In this document: positions 25,854-34,277 of the stretch, one piece after another | Numbering within the stretch: position 1 is the first letter of the stretch | Layout: the number at the start of each line of letters is the position of its first letter | Source: Flavobacteriales bacterium | Lineage (GTDB): Bacteria; Bacteroidota; Bacteroidia; UBA10329 | DNA length: 61,170 bases | Reading direction: 5' to 3' | NCBI GenBank assembly: GCA_021739625.1 | Contig: JAIPBJ010000012.1 | Span: 1-61,170 of the forward strand | Notes under the pieces: generated by a model | What the model was told of the DNA's origin: nothing | The model's input: the letters and a program-made list of their open reading frames with translations, nothing else | Databases searched by the model: none | Translations under genes and position numbers: made by a program

Positions 25854-25900
25854 GTAGAGCCGCGGTCAGCCGCGTCTGTACAAATGAACCGCGACTCTAC
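25854..25900. terminator. Inverted repeat between convergent thioesterase and acyltransferase genes
   Basis: 13-nt arms (25854-25866 and 25888-25900) with one mismatch and a 21-nt loop, GTAGAGCCGCGGT...ACCGCGACTCTAC. The right arm covers the stop codon of the acyltransferase gene. It probably terminates both genes; the sequence also resembles a dispersed palindromic repeat. Confidence 0.6.
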
Positions 25901-26646
25901 TGCAGATGCCCATGCCGTTCCAATTCATCGGCAATCACCTTTTGTGCCCTGTCGCGCAGCACCTCTGCATCTGCTGCGGTGAGACCTTCTGTGGCAATGG
26001 GCCGATGCACCTTGACCCGTGAGATGCCCGGTCTTCCGCCTTTCCACACATGCGGTTTGGCGGGCAGCAGTTTCCAACCACCGATGAAGGTGACAGGCAC
26101 AATAGGCACCTGATGTTCTATGGCCACTTTGAAAGGGGCATTCTTGAATGGCAGCATCTTGGGGGTGTCGGCAGGGATGATGGCCTCAGGGAAAATGGCC
26201 ACCGAGACACCCTTCTTCAGATCGTCTGCCACACGCTGGTAGGATCCATACGATGCCCGCGCGTTGTCGCGGTCGATGAGGATGTCCATTTTCTTGAAGA
26301 ACATGTTGAACAGCCACCAGCGTCCCAGCCCGATGCGGCCCACAAAGTGAAAATAGATGGGAATGGCAATGTAGGCCTGCATGATGTCGAGGAAGGAAGT
26401 GTGGTTGAGCACGATGATGTATGGGCCCGGCCCGAGCTGTTCCTCCACTCCGGTGAGCGTGATGACGCCCATTGGCCAAGTGATGAGCCGTGCCCAGATC
26501 CGTTTGAGGAACATCGCTTGGGGAAAGAAGGGCTCATAGTTCACAAAGACCACGAAGAATGGCAGCAGCGGCAGCAGCGTGACGAAGGTCATGGCGAAGA
26601 ACAGCCAGCGCCATAGCACCCTCAGTGGCCTGAATTGATCGGACAT
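25897..26646 (-). CDS. plsC: 1-acyl-sn-glycerol-3-phosphate acyltransferase family (PlsC-like)
   Basis: Protein of 249 residues with an N-terminal membrane segment (about 13-35), catalytic NHTSFLD (about 83-89), the substrate-binding FPEAI and a PIVPVTFIGG segment. It transfers acyl chains to lysophosphatidate in phospholipid synthesis at the inner membrane. It reads divergently from the first glycosyltransferase and has a good promoter. Confidence 0.9.
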   Translation of the reverse strand: MSDQFRPLRVLWRWLFFAMTFVTLLPLLPFFVVFVNYEPFFPQAMFLKRIWARLITWPMGVITLTGVEEQLGPGPYIIVLNHTSFLDIMQAYIAIPIYFHFVGRIGLGRWWLFNMFFKKMDILIDRDNARASYGSYQRVADDLKKGVSVAIFPEAIIPADTPKMLPFKNAPFKVAIEHQVPIVPVTFIGGWKLLPAKPHVWKGGRPGISRVKVHRPIATEGLTAADAEVLRDRAQKVIADELERHGHLQ

Positions 26647-26650
26647 GGGG

Positions 26651-26685
26651 CAAAACTAACATCGGAGCCTCATGCGATGTCAAAA
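26651..26685 (-). promoter_or_regulatory. Promoter of the acyltransferase gene
   Basis: Minus strand TTTTG (26681-26685), 22-nt spacer, TAGTTTTG (26651-26658), close to the TTTG/TAnnTTTG consensus. It ends 4 bp before the acyltransferase ATG, so the mRNA would be almost leaderless. It overlaps the 5' end of the divergent glycosyltransferase gene. Confidence 0.6.
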
Positions 26686-27480
26686 TGGTCGGATGAGCAT
26701 GCAGCGAATTACCTTCGCCCTGTGTATCAGCTCTCAGCCGTCATCATCACCCACAACGAGGAGCGGAACATCGCCCGATGTCTCGCCTCGCTGCATGACG
26801 TGGCCGATGAGGTGGTGGTGGTGGACAGCCACAGCACCGATGCCACCCAGCGTATCTGTGAGGAAATGGGTGCGAGGTTCTTGCAGCGAGAGTGGGACGG
26901 CTATAGCCCGCAGCGCAATTTTGCAGTGGATGCGGCCGCCAACGATTGGATCCTTGCCATAGATGCCGATGAGGAGCTTTCGCCCCATCTCCGCGAATCC
27001 ATCCTCAAAGTGAAGGCCGAGAACGGGCACAGGAATTTCAAATTCAACAGAAAGACCAACTATTGCGGGCAATGGATAAACCACTCAGGGTGGTATCCCG
27101 ACACCAAGTTCCGCCTCTTCGACAGGCGGGAGTGCGGCTGGGAAGGGCTGGTGCATGAGACCCTGACCCCGCCCAAGAGCGGAATCCAACACCTGAAGGG
27201 CGACCTGCTGCATTACAGCTACTCCAGCATCGCAGAGCACATTCAGCGCATGGACCGTTATTCCACGCTTTCGGCCCTCGAACTGCGCGACAGAGGTGCG
27301 GAGCCTTCGTTGCTGCGCATCATCATCAGTCCCTCGCTCAAGTTCTTCCGGTTCTATTTCTTGCAGTTGGGCATTCTGGACGGTGTGGCGGGCATTGTCA
27401 TCGCTTCGGTCTCTGCATACGGGACTTTCCTCAAGTATGTGAAGCACTGGTATCTGGTGAAGCGTGGTGTGGGGGCATGA
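26677..27480 (+). CDS. Glycosyltransferase family 2, lipopolysaccharide-core type (WaaE/KdtX-like)
   Basis: GT-A transferase of 267 residues: LSAVIITHNEERNI, DSHSTDAT, then IDADEELS as the metal-binding DxD-type motif, and a WYPDTKFRLFDR segment typical of the WaaE/KdtX-like group. The start is uncertain. A GTG at 26722 would begin MYQLSAVIITHNEE like many homologues and lies 5 bp after a TACCTTCG box at 26710-26717. Overlaps the next gene by 4 bp. Confidence 0.87.
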   Translation: MSKWSDEHAANYLRPVYQLSAVIITHNEERNIARCLASLHDVADEVVVVDSHSTDATQRICEEMGARFLQREWDGYSPQRNFAVDAAANDWILAIDADEELSPHLRESILKVKAENGHRNFKFNRKTNYCGQWINHSGWYPDTKFRLFDRRECGWEGLVHETLTPPKSGIQHLKGDLLHYSYSSIAEHIQRMDRYSTLSALELRDRGAEPSLLRIIISPSLKFFRFYFLQLGILDGVAGIVIASVSAYGTFLKYVKHWYLVKRGVGA

Positions 27481-28304
27481 GGTTCTCGATTCTCATACCC
27501 ACGTGGAACAACCTCGCGTTTCTGCAATGCTGCATCGAAAGCATCCGCAAGAACTCATCTGTCGGACATGAACTGTTGGTCTATGTGAACGAAGGCACGG
27601 ACGGCACCGTGGAATGGTTGGAAAGCGAAGGCATCCGCTACATCCATTCGGCCAAGAATGTGGGCGTATGTACTGCGCTGAACGCGCTTTTCCCGCTTGC
27701 GGCCACCGACCTCATCTGCTATATGAACGATGACATGTACGTGTGTCCGGGTTGGGATGTGCCGCTGCTGAAAGAGATAGCGGCCATCGGCCACGGGAAA
27801 TTCTATCTCAGCGCCACGATGATCGAGCCGGTGGACACGGGGAACCCAAGTGTGCTGGCACCATTTTCCTTCGGGAAAACACCCTCTGAATTCCAAGAAA
27901 ATGAACTGTTGGCCGCATTGCCACAGATGCATAAAGAGGACTGGAGCGGCAGCACCTGGCCGCCCAGCATCATGCATCGCAGTATGTGGCAGGCCATTGG
28001 CGGCTATGGCGAGGAGTTCAGTCCGGGGCTCTACTCCGACCCTGATGTGAGCATGAAACTCTGGATGCAGGGAGTCAGGATTTTCAAAGGAGTGGGGGAG
28101 AGCCGCGTCTATCATTTCATGTCGAAGAGCACAGGACGGGTGAAGATGAACGATGGCAAACGCACCTTTCTGAAGAAATGGGGAGTCAGTTCATCATGGT
28201 TCATCAAGCAGGTGCTGAGGCAGGGACGGCCTTGGCAGGGGCCGTTGCCCGAAACACCCATCCGGCCAACGCTGAAAGACCGGTTCAAGAGGATTTTTGC
28301 CTGA
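27477..28304 (+). CDS. Glycosyltransferase family 2
   Basis: Protein of 275 residues with MRFSILIPTWNN at the N-terminus, AKNVGVCTALNAL and the DxD-like YMNDDMYVCP (about 82-90). The acceptor region includes GGYGEEFSPGLYSDPD. It is coupled to the preceding transferase (ATGA overlap) and followed 6 bp later by a GT4-type gene, so the three probably act on one surface glycan. Confidence 0.87.
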   Translation: MRFSILIPTWNNLAFLQCCIESIRKNSSVGHELLVYVNEGTDGTVEWLESEGIRYIHSAKNVGVCTALNALFPLAATDLICYMNDDMYVCPGWDVPLLKEIAAIGHGKFYLSATMIEPVDTGNPSVLAPFSFGKTPSEFQENELLAALPQMHKEDWSGSTWPPSIMHRSMWQAIGGYGEEFSPGLYSDPDVSMKLWMQGVRIFKGVGESRVYHFMSKSTGRVKMNDGKRTFLKKWGVSSSWFIKQVLRQGRPWQGPLPETPIRPTLKDRFKRIFA

Positions 28305-28310
28305 AAGGCC

Positions 28311-29369
28311 ATGCGCATCGCACTCATACATTATCGGCTGGTGAGGAATGGCGGGCTGGAGACCCGGTTGCTCAACTATATGCGATACTTCGCGGAGCGC
28401 GGCCATGAGACGACCGTCATCGTTTGCAAGGTGGACAGCTCCATTGAGCTTCCTCAGGGTGTCCGCGTTCATCGGGTCGATCTGGACCTGGTTCCCAAAC
28501 CGCTGCGCCTCTATTTCCTTGACAGGGCCTTGCGGAGCATCATCCCCGAAGGGAAATTCGACCTGTCGCTTTCCATGGGGAGAACATCGCATCAGGACAT
28601 GGTGCTGTGCCCGGGCACGCATCTCGGCTATCTGGCCGCGTTGCAGAAACGGTGGTGGAACCCCATGGATCTCTTGAATGTGTGGATGGACAGATGGGCC
28701 TTTGCCAATAGCCGCATGATCTTGGCCGCGTCAGGCATGATGGCCGATGAAATGGAATTGCTGTATGGTGTCGGTGCGGAGAAGATCCGTGTGCTGAATC
28801 CGCCAACGGACGTTGGGCGGTTCAACAGTTCTGGCAAAAAGCAAAAGGCGGAATGGCGCGATAGGCATGGGTTCTCAACCAACGTTCCTTCCATCCTGTT
28901 CATGACCACAGGCAATAAGTTGAAAGGCTATGCCTTCGTTCTGGAGCTGATGCGCAGCCTGCTGAACGAACCTGTCGAACTCATTGTGGCCGGGATGAAG
29001 CCCATGGACACCGACCTGCCCAATGTGCGTTTCGTGGGCTATGCACAGCATCCGCAGGAGCTTTATTGGGCCGCAGATATGCTCATCGTTCCTTCGGTGT
29101 ATGAGGCTTTCGGGCAGGTGGTGACCGAGTCGTTGCAGTGCGGCACGCCCGTGCTCGCCTCGCACATGGTCGGGGCGAAGGATCTGATCGCCCCGGAAAC
29201 TGGCATGGTGATGCAGGGGTTTGACATCGCGGAGTGGACAAGCTCGATATTGGAAATGATATCTCGCAGTTGGGACATTCCGGAAGATTTTGCGGAAGCT
29301 CACAGTTTGACCACCGCCCAGCATTGCGACCGCGTCCTTGCCACTGCGGAAGAGATGCGAGCTGCTTAG
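28311..29369 (+). CDS. Glycosyltransferase family 4 (GT-B)
   Basis: Protein of 352 residues of GT-B architecture: N-terminal HYRLVRNGGLETRLLNYM, and C-terminal nucleotide-sugar site VPSVYEAFGQVVTESLQCGTP with the E-x7-E motif. It is the third transferase of the run and is convergent with the O-antigen-ligase-type gene, overlapping it by 4 bp. Confidence 0.88.
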   Translation: MRIALIHYRLVRNGGLETRLLNYMRYFAERGHETTVIVCKVDSSIELPQGVRVHRVDLDLVPKPLRLYFLDRALRSIIPEGKFDLSLSMGRTSHQDMVLCPGTHLGYLAALQKRWWNPMDLLNVWMDRWAFANSRMILAASGMMADEMELLYGVGAEKIRVLNPPTDVGRFNSSGKKQKAEWRDRHGFSTNVPSILFMTTGNKLKGYAFVLELMRSLLNEPVELIVAGMKPMDTDLPNVRFVGYAQHPQELYWAADMLIVPSVYEAFGQVVTESLQCGTPVLASHMVGAKDLIAPETGMVMQGFDIAEWTSSILEMISRSWDIPEDFAEAHSLTTAQHCDRVLATAEEMRAA

Positions 29370-30973
29370 GGCAGTTCCTCCCTCCGGTGGGAATCAAGCA
29401 CGATCAGCAGCGCATTCATGAACGCATAGAGGGTTGCTCCGGCCTGACTTCCCAACGTGTTGTCGCTGAGGAAGGAGATGCCCATCGTCACCACGAAACC
29501 GAGATAGAGCATATTCCGCCATCTGTCCTTCAGCGGAAAAAGAAACGCGATGATGAACCATGCTCCCCCGAAAACACCGAGGCAGATGGCCGTGGCGAGG
29601 AACTGGTTGTGGGCAATGAGGCGGAACTGTGGCAGCAGACCGTGGTCGTCCAGTTCATACGATCCGTTGTAGGCGGTCACCATTCCCTCGGTGCCAACTC
29701 CCATAGGCCAATGCTCCTTTACTATCTGCACTCCGACCTGCGTATAGACCCATCGTTGGATGAGCGATGAATTGTTTGGGTCGTTGGTGTGGCGATAGTT
29801 GTCCCACTGCCAGAAGAACTCTGCCAACCTGCGCGAAACGCCCCAACGTTGCACGAACCTGTGGTTGGTGAATCCCAGCTCCACATTGCGGACGTCCGTT
29901 TCCGAGAGGCTGTGAACACCCAGTGAGTCTTTGGGCAGGCCGAGCGATGTGAGGTAGCGCATCAGTGTGAACCGGACGGTCTGTCCGCGCAGGTCACTGC
30001 CATTGATGTCCATCGAGCTCCGGTCGGCCCATTCCCTGTCAAGTTCATACTGACAGACAAGGTTCCACATGCGGTGTCCGTTCTCTTTGAAGTGCCGCTC
30101 GGGATAGTGTTCGTATTCGCGGCCATTGGCAGTATGAAGGGGCAGCCCGTTCACGTCAAAGGGAAGGTCGAGCGTCTGACTCTGATAGATGCGGTGAACA
30201 TAGACGCCCCCCGCCACGGCCGAACCTGCGAGCATCAGGGCCGCAGCGAGTTTGAGCCAGTGATCCGCAGAGCGGACCAGCATCCGCAGCAGTACCATAG
30301 AAAGCAGCGCGATGACTATGAGATAGGCGGTGGCCGATTCGAGCAGCACCGTGAAATAGAACAGCCAGACCATCACCGCCAGGGTGAAGACCCGTACGGC
30401 CCAAGGCCATGCCTCCCATTCTGAGAAAAGGAAATGGCCGAGAATGAAGATGGAGAACACCACCATCATCCCGAAACGGATGTGCGATATGAAATAGGAG
30501 AGGTGGCGTTTCTCCACAATGACATCTGCGCTCAGACCGAGGTAATTGACCAGCCCCACCAGCGACCCTGCCACCGTGCCCAGCACAAAGAGGTAGAGCA
30601 CCTGCCGCAGCCTTTCGCGACCGGGCAGTTTGGAGGTGAACATTACGAGTGGAAGCACAACGAGCGGCAGTTTCACCTGCACATCGCGCCAAGCGGCCCC
30701 GAGGTCGGGCGCCCAGAGCGTGCCAATGAGATACATGAGGAAGACCGAGCCGAGCACCATGCTCAGCGGGTGGGCGGAGAACTGCCGGAGCCTTCTTCGC
30801 AGGTCGCCTTCCAACAGCCAGTTGCCCAAGAGCACGAACTGGCCCACGCTCATGAGGATGGTGCTGAGCGGAAGCCCCACGGCAATGAGCGCCATGCCCC
30901 AGAAGGCAAGCTCACGGTGCTGGGTGTCGGAGAGGCGGGTCATGGTCACACTTTTGGGGTCTTCCCCGTTCAT
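29366..30973 (-). CDS. O-antigen ligase/polymerase family membrane protein
   Basis: Protein of 535 residues with about ten membrane segments, a large loop between residues about 250 and 440, and the Wzy/WaaL-type motifs HWPMGVGTEG and HNQFLATAICLG. It would join or polymerise polysaccharide on the outer face of the inner membrane. The ATG at 30973 is preferred since it follows a TACTTTG box; an ATG ten codons further in is possible. Confidence 0.82.
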   Translation of the reverse strand: MNGEDPKSVTMTRLSDTQHRELAFWGMALIAVGLPLSTILMSVGQFVLLGNWLLEGDLRRRLRQFSAHPLSMVLGSVFLMYLIGTLWAPDLGAAWRDVQVKLPLVVLPLVMFTSKLPGRERLRQVLYLFVLGTVAGSLVGLVNYLGLSADVIVEKRHLSYFISHIRFGMMVVFSIFILGHFLFSEWEAWPWAVRVFTLAVMVWLFYFTVLLESATAYLIVIALLSMVLLRMLVRSADHWLKLAAALMLAGSAVAGGVYVHRIYQSQTLDLPFDVNGLPLHTANGREYEHYPERHFKENGHRMWNLVCQYELDREWADRSSMDINGSDLRGQTVRFTLMRYLTSLGLPKDSLGVHSLSETDVRNVELGFTNHRFVQRWGVSRRLAEFFWQWDNYRHTNDPNNSSLIQRWVYTQVGVQIVKEHWPMGVGTEGMVTAYNGSYELDDHGLLPQFRLIAHNQFLATAICLGVFGGAWFIIAFLFPLKDRWRNMLYLGFVVTMGISFLSDNTLGSQAGATLYAFMNALLIVLDSHRREELP

Positions 30974-31059
30974 AGGCGGTGCCGCAAAGTAAGGCGATGG
31001 AGCGCGGTAGGCATAAAAGGGCCGGAAAGATGGTTTTGGGAAGGGGGGTGGGTTTTGGG

Positions 31060-31276
31060 ATAGTAGTGTAGAGGCCACAACCCAATTTGCAGTTCAGGTC
31101 CTTGGCCGCAGTGCGGACGGTCTCGAAGGGCGGGGTCTTGGTCTTCCAGTCGGTGCAGCGGATTTCAATGGCCTCGCCCTCTTTCAGCAGGATGAGGCGC
31201 TTATACGACCAACTGTACCTCCCCTTTCCCAAGGGGGTGAAGGTCTCGGGCCTCATCTGCGTTCAGGATTTTCATG
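31060..31276 (-). pseudogene. Frameshifted small gene remnant
   Basis: An ATG at 31276 opens MKILNADEARDLHPLGKG and then hits a stop within 25 codons. The neighbouring frame continues smoothly as GRYSWSYKRLILLKEGEAIEI and onward with W-x-K-x-x-P-P residues. One extra G in the GGGG run at 31221-31224 would account for the break. The joined product resembles a type of roughly 75-residue hypothetical protein I associate with Bacteroidota. The 3' end is unclear. It could also be a sequencing error. Confidence 0.45.
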
Positions 31277-31433
31277 AAAGACGGTATTCTTGGTGGAAAA
31301 TGGCATTCAAACAGGTTGCATAGCGGCATTCAGCATCCTTTCAGCGGACTATAGCCATAAAATAATGGAATTCAATTGGGTTTGGAGCGGGTTCATCTCG
31401 ATTATCATTTGGTTTAATCTGCTATACGCATGG

Positions 31434-31496
31434 TTTACTGAGCTTTTCACAAGGTTCTCCGAGTCTTTCACAGGGTTTACCGAGTCTTTCACAGGG
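31434..31496. repeat. 21-bp tandem repeat, three copies
   Basis: Three direct copies (31434-31454, 31455-31475, 31476-31496) of TTTACCGAGTCTTTCACAGGG with a few substitutions. In the open + frame the unit would read F-T/S-E-S/L-F-T-G/R. The frame ends at 31568 and the encoded peptide is otherwise unremarkable, so the repeat is probably not in a functional gene. Confidence 0.75.
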
Positions 31497-31568
31497 TGCA
31501 GAAAGGTCAAAGGCGGGTTTCAAGGGATGTATCCAACGAACTGTGTCGGTCCGTTCTATTGGTTTTGA

Positions 31569-31727
31569 CCTGCCGACCACGAGGACCACAAACGCCTGCG
31601 CGTGCTGGCAACAGTGCAGCGCAAGGCGGTCTTCGTGCGGATGTGGGACTATGTGCAGCGGGTGATCCGCGCTGCCGAGGTGGTGTTTGCCAATGATGCG
31701 GTTAAACGGGGGCTGTTCAGGGTGTGA
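31569..31727 (+). pseudogene. Possible 3' remnant of a coding sequence
   Basis: After the in-frame TGA at 31566-31568, 52 codons read without a stop to TGA at 31725-31727. The product is charged and helical (for example LATVQRKAVFVRMWDYVQ) with G/C-rich third positions like real genes here. It has no start codon of its own. I read it as the tail of a lost gene; family unknown. Confidence 0.3.
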
Positions 31728-31771
31728 GGGGAAGGGGTTGTCCAGCGTTTCGGCCTTTGACCATCAACACT

Positions 31772-31779
31772 TAACTTTG
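31772..31779 (+). promoter_or_regulatory. -7 box of the toxin-antitoxin operon
   Basis: TAACTTTG matches TAnnTTTG, 23 bp before the antitoxin ATG. A TTTG at 31756-31759 lies upstream at a shorter than usual spacing (12 nt). Confidence 0.5.
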
Positions 31780-31802
31780 GTTCCGTTTCAACTCCGTATG
31801 CC

Positions 31803-32042
31803 ATGAAAGCCCGCGAAGACCTCCATCGCCTCATCGACACGATCGACAACGAGAAAATGCTGCGCAGTTATCTCACGCTTTTCAGGCAGCTCCGCGCTCA
31901 TGAGACAGGTGCCCTCTGGAACAGTCTCAGTGCCGTTGAACAGCAGGAACTGATGTCGGCCTATGACGAGAGTTTCGACCCTGCCGAACTGGTGTCGCAT
32001 ACGCAGATGAGAGAAGAGCACCGCAAATGGCTAAGTCAATAG
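31803..32042 (+). CDS. Putative antitoxin of a ParE-type module
   Basis: Protein of 79 residues, acidic and helical, with no clear ribbon-helix-helix or other DNA-binding motif that I can name. It is called antitoxin because it overlaps the ParE/RelE-family toxin by 16 bp and precedes it, the standard order. It resembles short 'addiction module' proteins found in front of ParE genes in Bacteroidota. Confidence 0.65.
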   Translation: MKAREDLHRLIDTIDNEKMLRSYLTLFRQLRAHETGALWNSLSAVEQQELMSAYDESFDPAELVSHTQMREEHRKWLSQ

Positions 32043-32323
32043 TATGGACAAAGCGGGCCAGTGCCAGCTTCAATAGGGTCATCGCCTATCTGGAAAAGGA
32101 ATGGGGTGAGAAGGTTACCAAGGGTTTTGTTCAGCGGACTTATACCATCATCGAGCTCTTGGCCCAGCAGCCGGAATTGGGTTCATTGGAAGTTCCGGAC
32201 CACAACATTCGCGGCTTCCTCATCACGAAGCACAACCGTCTGTTCTACCGGGTCACAGACGGTGAGTTGATTCTCCTGAACTTCTATGATACCAGGTCTG
32301 GCAAGAAACGCAGACGGGCCTGA
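32027..32323 (+). CDS. ParE/RelE-superfamily toxin
   Basis: Protein of 98 residues: IVWTKRASASFNRVIAYLEKEW at the N-terminus, a central RTYTIIELLAQQPELG helix and C-terminal NRLFYRVTDGELILLNFYDTR, the fold pattern of RelE/ParE toxins. ParE members poison gyrase and RelE members cleave mRNA; which applies is not visible. It follows the antitoxin in a two-gene unit within an accessory-looking patch. Confidence 0.82.
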   Translation: MAKSIVWTKRASASFNRVIAYLEKEWGEKVTKGFVQRTYTIIELLAQQPELGSLEVPDHNIRGFLITKHNRLFYRVTDGELILLNFYDTRSGKKRRRA

Positions 32324-32383
32324 ATCACATGATTGGGGCCCGCCTCCCAACTGTTGCAGTAGGGCTTCCCTATCAGCCCCGGC

Positions 32384-34039
32384 CTATTTCCCCACAGGGG
32401 CAAGGATTTCCCGATATCCCTGCTCATTGTGAAGCACCTCCAAGGCCCGTTTCAGATCCCTGTCCTCTTTCAGCATGGCCTCTATGCGGCCTTTCTGATA
32501 ATGGTAGCGGGACACGATCTCGGCCTTCAGCAGGTCTTTTATCTCGGGTGCGAAGGTCTCCAGATCCTCTGTCCTGCTGTGGGCCGATGCGGCCACCAGC
32601 GCTTCATATTCGGTCCTTATCCGTTCGAAGGTCTTTTCCTCCTCGGACACTTCTTTCAGGGTCTTGAGCATCGCCTCACTCTCGGTGGTGTAGTCATATT
32701 CCTTGTTCTCCAGCCATTTCTTGAAATCAGCGAACAGTTGGTCGTCTATTTTGAATGCCGTGGCCGATGCAAGTGTCGGATTGCGATGCCGGTATTCTGT
32801 GGCAAAGTCGAAATAGAGCATCTTGCTGCCCAGACTGTAGGCGATGTCTGAGAGGCGCGCGGGTTCCACCTCCACATCGGGCAGAATGCCGCCACCGTCA
32901 TACACCGGTCTGCCTCCGCGCGTGGCGAAAAGGGTCATGAGGCTGTCGGGCACCTTGCTCACGCTGCCGTCCTCGTTGCGCTCGGCATAGTTCACGGCCT
33001 GAATGCAGCGCCCGCTGGGGATGTAATACTTGGCGGTGGTCACTTTGAGCTGTGCGTTGTAGCTCAGCGGGCGGGTGGTCTGCACCAGCCCCTTGCCGTA
33101 GGTGCGCTGCCCGATGATGACCCCACGGTCAAGGTCCTGCAGCACGCCCGCCACGATCTCCGATGCCGATGCCGAGCCGCTGTTCACCAGCACTGCGATG
33201 GGCATGTCGGTGTCCATCGCCTTTGACGGTGCGGTGTAATCCTTGTTCCATTCCTTCACCTTGCCCTTGGTGCTCACCACCAGTTCGCCCTTCTCCACGA
33301 AGAGATTGCTCAGTTTCACCGCTTCATGAAGCAGTCCACCGGGGTTGCCACGGAGGTCGAGCACCAGTTTCTTCATGCCTTTGGCCTTCAGTTCGGTGAT
33401 GGCATCGGCCACTTCCTTGGTGCAGTTGTCGGTGAAACTGCTGAGGTTGACATAGCCCACCTCGTCATCGATCATGCCGTGATAGGACACGCTGTTGATC
33501 TTCACCTCCTCGCGCACTATCGTCTTCAAGGTCGGCTTCTCTTCTCCGAAACGCTTGATCTTGACCTTCACTTCGGTCTTGGGCTGGCCCTTGAGCACAC
33601 TGCTCACCTCCTCGGTGGTCTTGCCCTCGGTGCTCTTGCCATTGATCTCAAGGATGATGTCTCCAGCTATGAGACCTGCCTTGTCGGCCGGGAAACCTTC
33701 GTAGGGTTCGGCCACCACCACAAAGTCGTCCTTCTTGCGAATGAGCGCCCCGATGCCGCCATACTGCCCGGTGGTCATGAAACGGTAATCCTCAATATCG
33801 CTCTCGGGTATGAATGTGGTGAAGGGGTCCAGCGACTCCAGCATCCCTTTGATGCCTTCCTCCATCAGTTTTCCGGGCTGGGTCTCGTCCACATAATAGA
33901 GGTGGAGCTCCTTATACAGCGTGATGAAGATGTCGAGGTTCTTGCTGATCTCGAAGTAGTTGTCCACATAGCTGGATGTGAACAGCGTGAGCGCTGCAAG
34001 TGGAAGTATGATGAAGATGGCCTTGAAGCGTTTCAGCAT
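32384..34039 (-). CDS. C-terminal processing peptidase, S41 family
   Basis: Protein of 551 residues. An N-terminal membrane anchor or signal (about 8-26) precedes a PDZ domain (about 80-165) with GQYGGIGALI, and the S41 core with LDLRGNPGG, catalytic Ser in NSGSASASEIVAG and the lysine in RTYGKGLVQ. A long helical C-terminal region follows. Such Prc/CtpA proteases act in the periplasm on protein C-termini. The start at 34039 follows a TACCTTTG box (34096-34103 on the plus-strand coordinates). Confidence 0.93.
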   Translation of the reverse strand: MLKRFKAIFIILPLAALTLFTSSYVDNYFEISKNLDIFITLYKELHLYYVDETQPGKLMEEGIKGMLESLDPFTTFIPESDIEDYRFMTTGQYGGIGALIRKKDDFVVVAEPYEGFPADKAGLIAGDIILEINGKSTEGKTTEEVSSVLKGQPKTEVKVKIKRFGEEKPTLKTIVREEVKINSVSYHGMIDDEVGYVNLSSFTDNCTKEVADAITELKAKGMKKLVLDLRGNPGGLLHEAVKLSNLFVEKGELVVSTKGKVKEWNKDYTAPSKAMDTDMPIAVLVNSGSASASEIVAGVLQDLDRGVIIGQRTYGKGLVQTTRPLSYNAQLKVTTAKYYIPSGRCIQAVNYAERNEDGSVSKVPDSLMTLFATRGGRPVYDGGGILPDVEVEPARLSDIAYSLGSKMLYFDFATEYRHRNPTLASATAFKIDDQLFADFKKWLENKEYDYTTESEAMLKTLKEVSEEEKTFERIRTEYEALVAASAHSRTEDLETFAPEIKDLLKAEIVSRYHYQKGRIEAMLKEDRDLKRALEVLHNEQGYREILAPVGK

Positions 34040-34095
34040 GGCAGAGGTGTTGATGTCCAATGAACGTGACTTCCTGAAGAATCGTTGAGCGATGG

Positions 34096-34103
34096 CAAAG
34101 GTA
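34096..34103 (-). promoter_or_regulatory. -7 box of the processing peptidase gene
   Basis: Minus strand TACCTTTG, full match to TAnnTTTG, 56 bp upstream of the chosen ATG at 34039. It lies inside a longer upstream reading frame, supporting the shorter protein. Confidence 0.5.
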
Positions 34104-34190
34104 TTGCACACAAGGTGCGGGGCATTTGATGGTCAGCCAAGAATCGTTAACGCCCTGTGGCCGCGATGCGTGAATGTTGAAAACTTTGTC

Positions 34191-34223
34191 TTGCATATGT
34201 CGATGGGGGGGGGTGTAGGTTTG
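34191..34223 (+). promoter_or_regulatory. Putative promoter with a poly-G(9) tract in the spacer
   Basis: TTG at 34191-34193, a 22-nt spacer and TAGGTTTG at 34216-34223 (full TAnnTTTG match). The spacer contains nine consecutive G (34205-34213) placed directly against the -7 box. It precedes the S74/T9SS protein gene by 54 bp. Slippage at the G run would change the -33 to -7 distance. Confidence 0.5.
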
Positions 34224-34277
34224 TGATGCTGTCGCGGTGGCGGCATAATTCATCCCTAACCATCAAAACCCAACGCC

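Noticed and set aside
31434-31496. CRISPR array
   Set aside because: The three 21-bp units are directly adjacent without spacers, so this is a plain tandem repeat.
31365-31568. Small protein gene containing the 21-bp repeats
   Set aside because: The frame has no promoter box, no recognisable fold or family, and lies among remnants. The repeat alone does not make it a gene.
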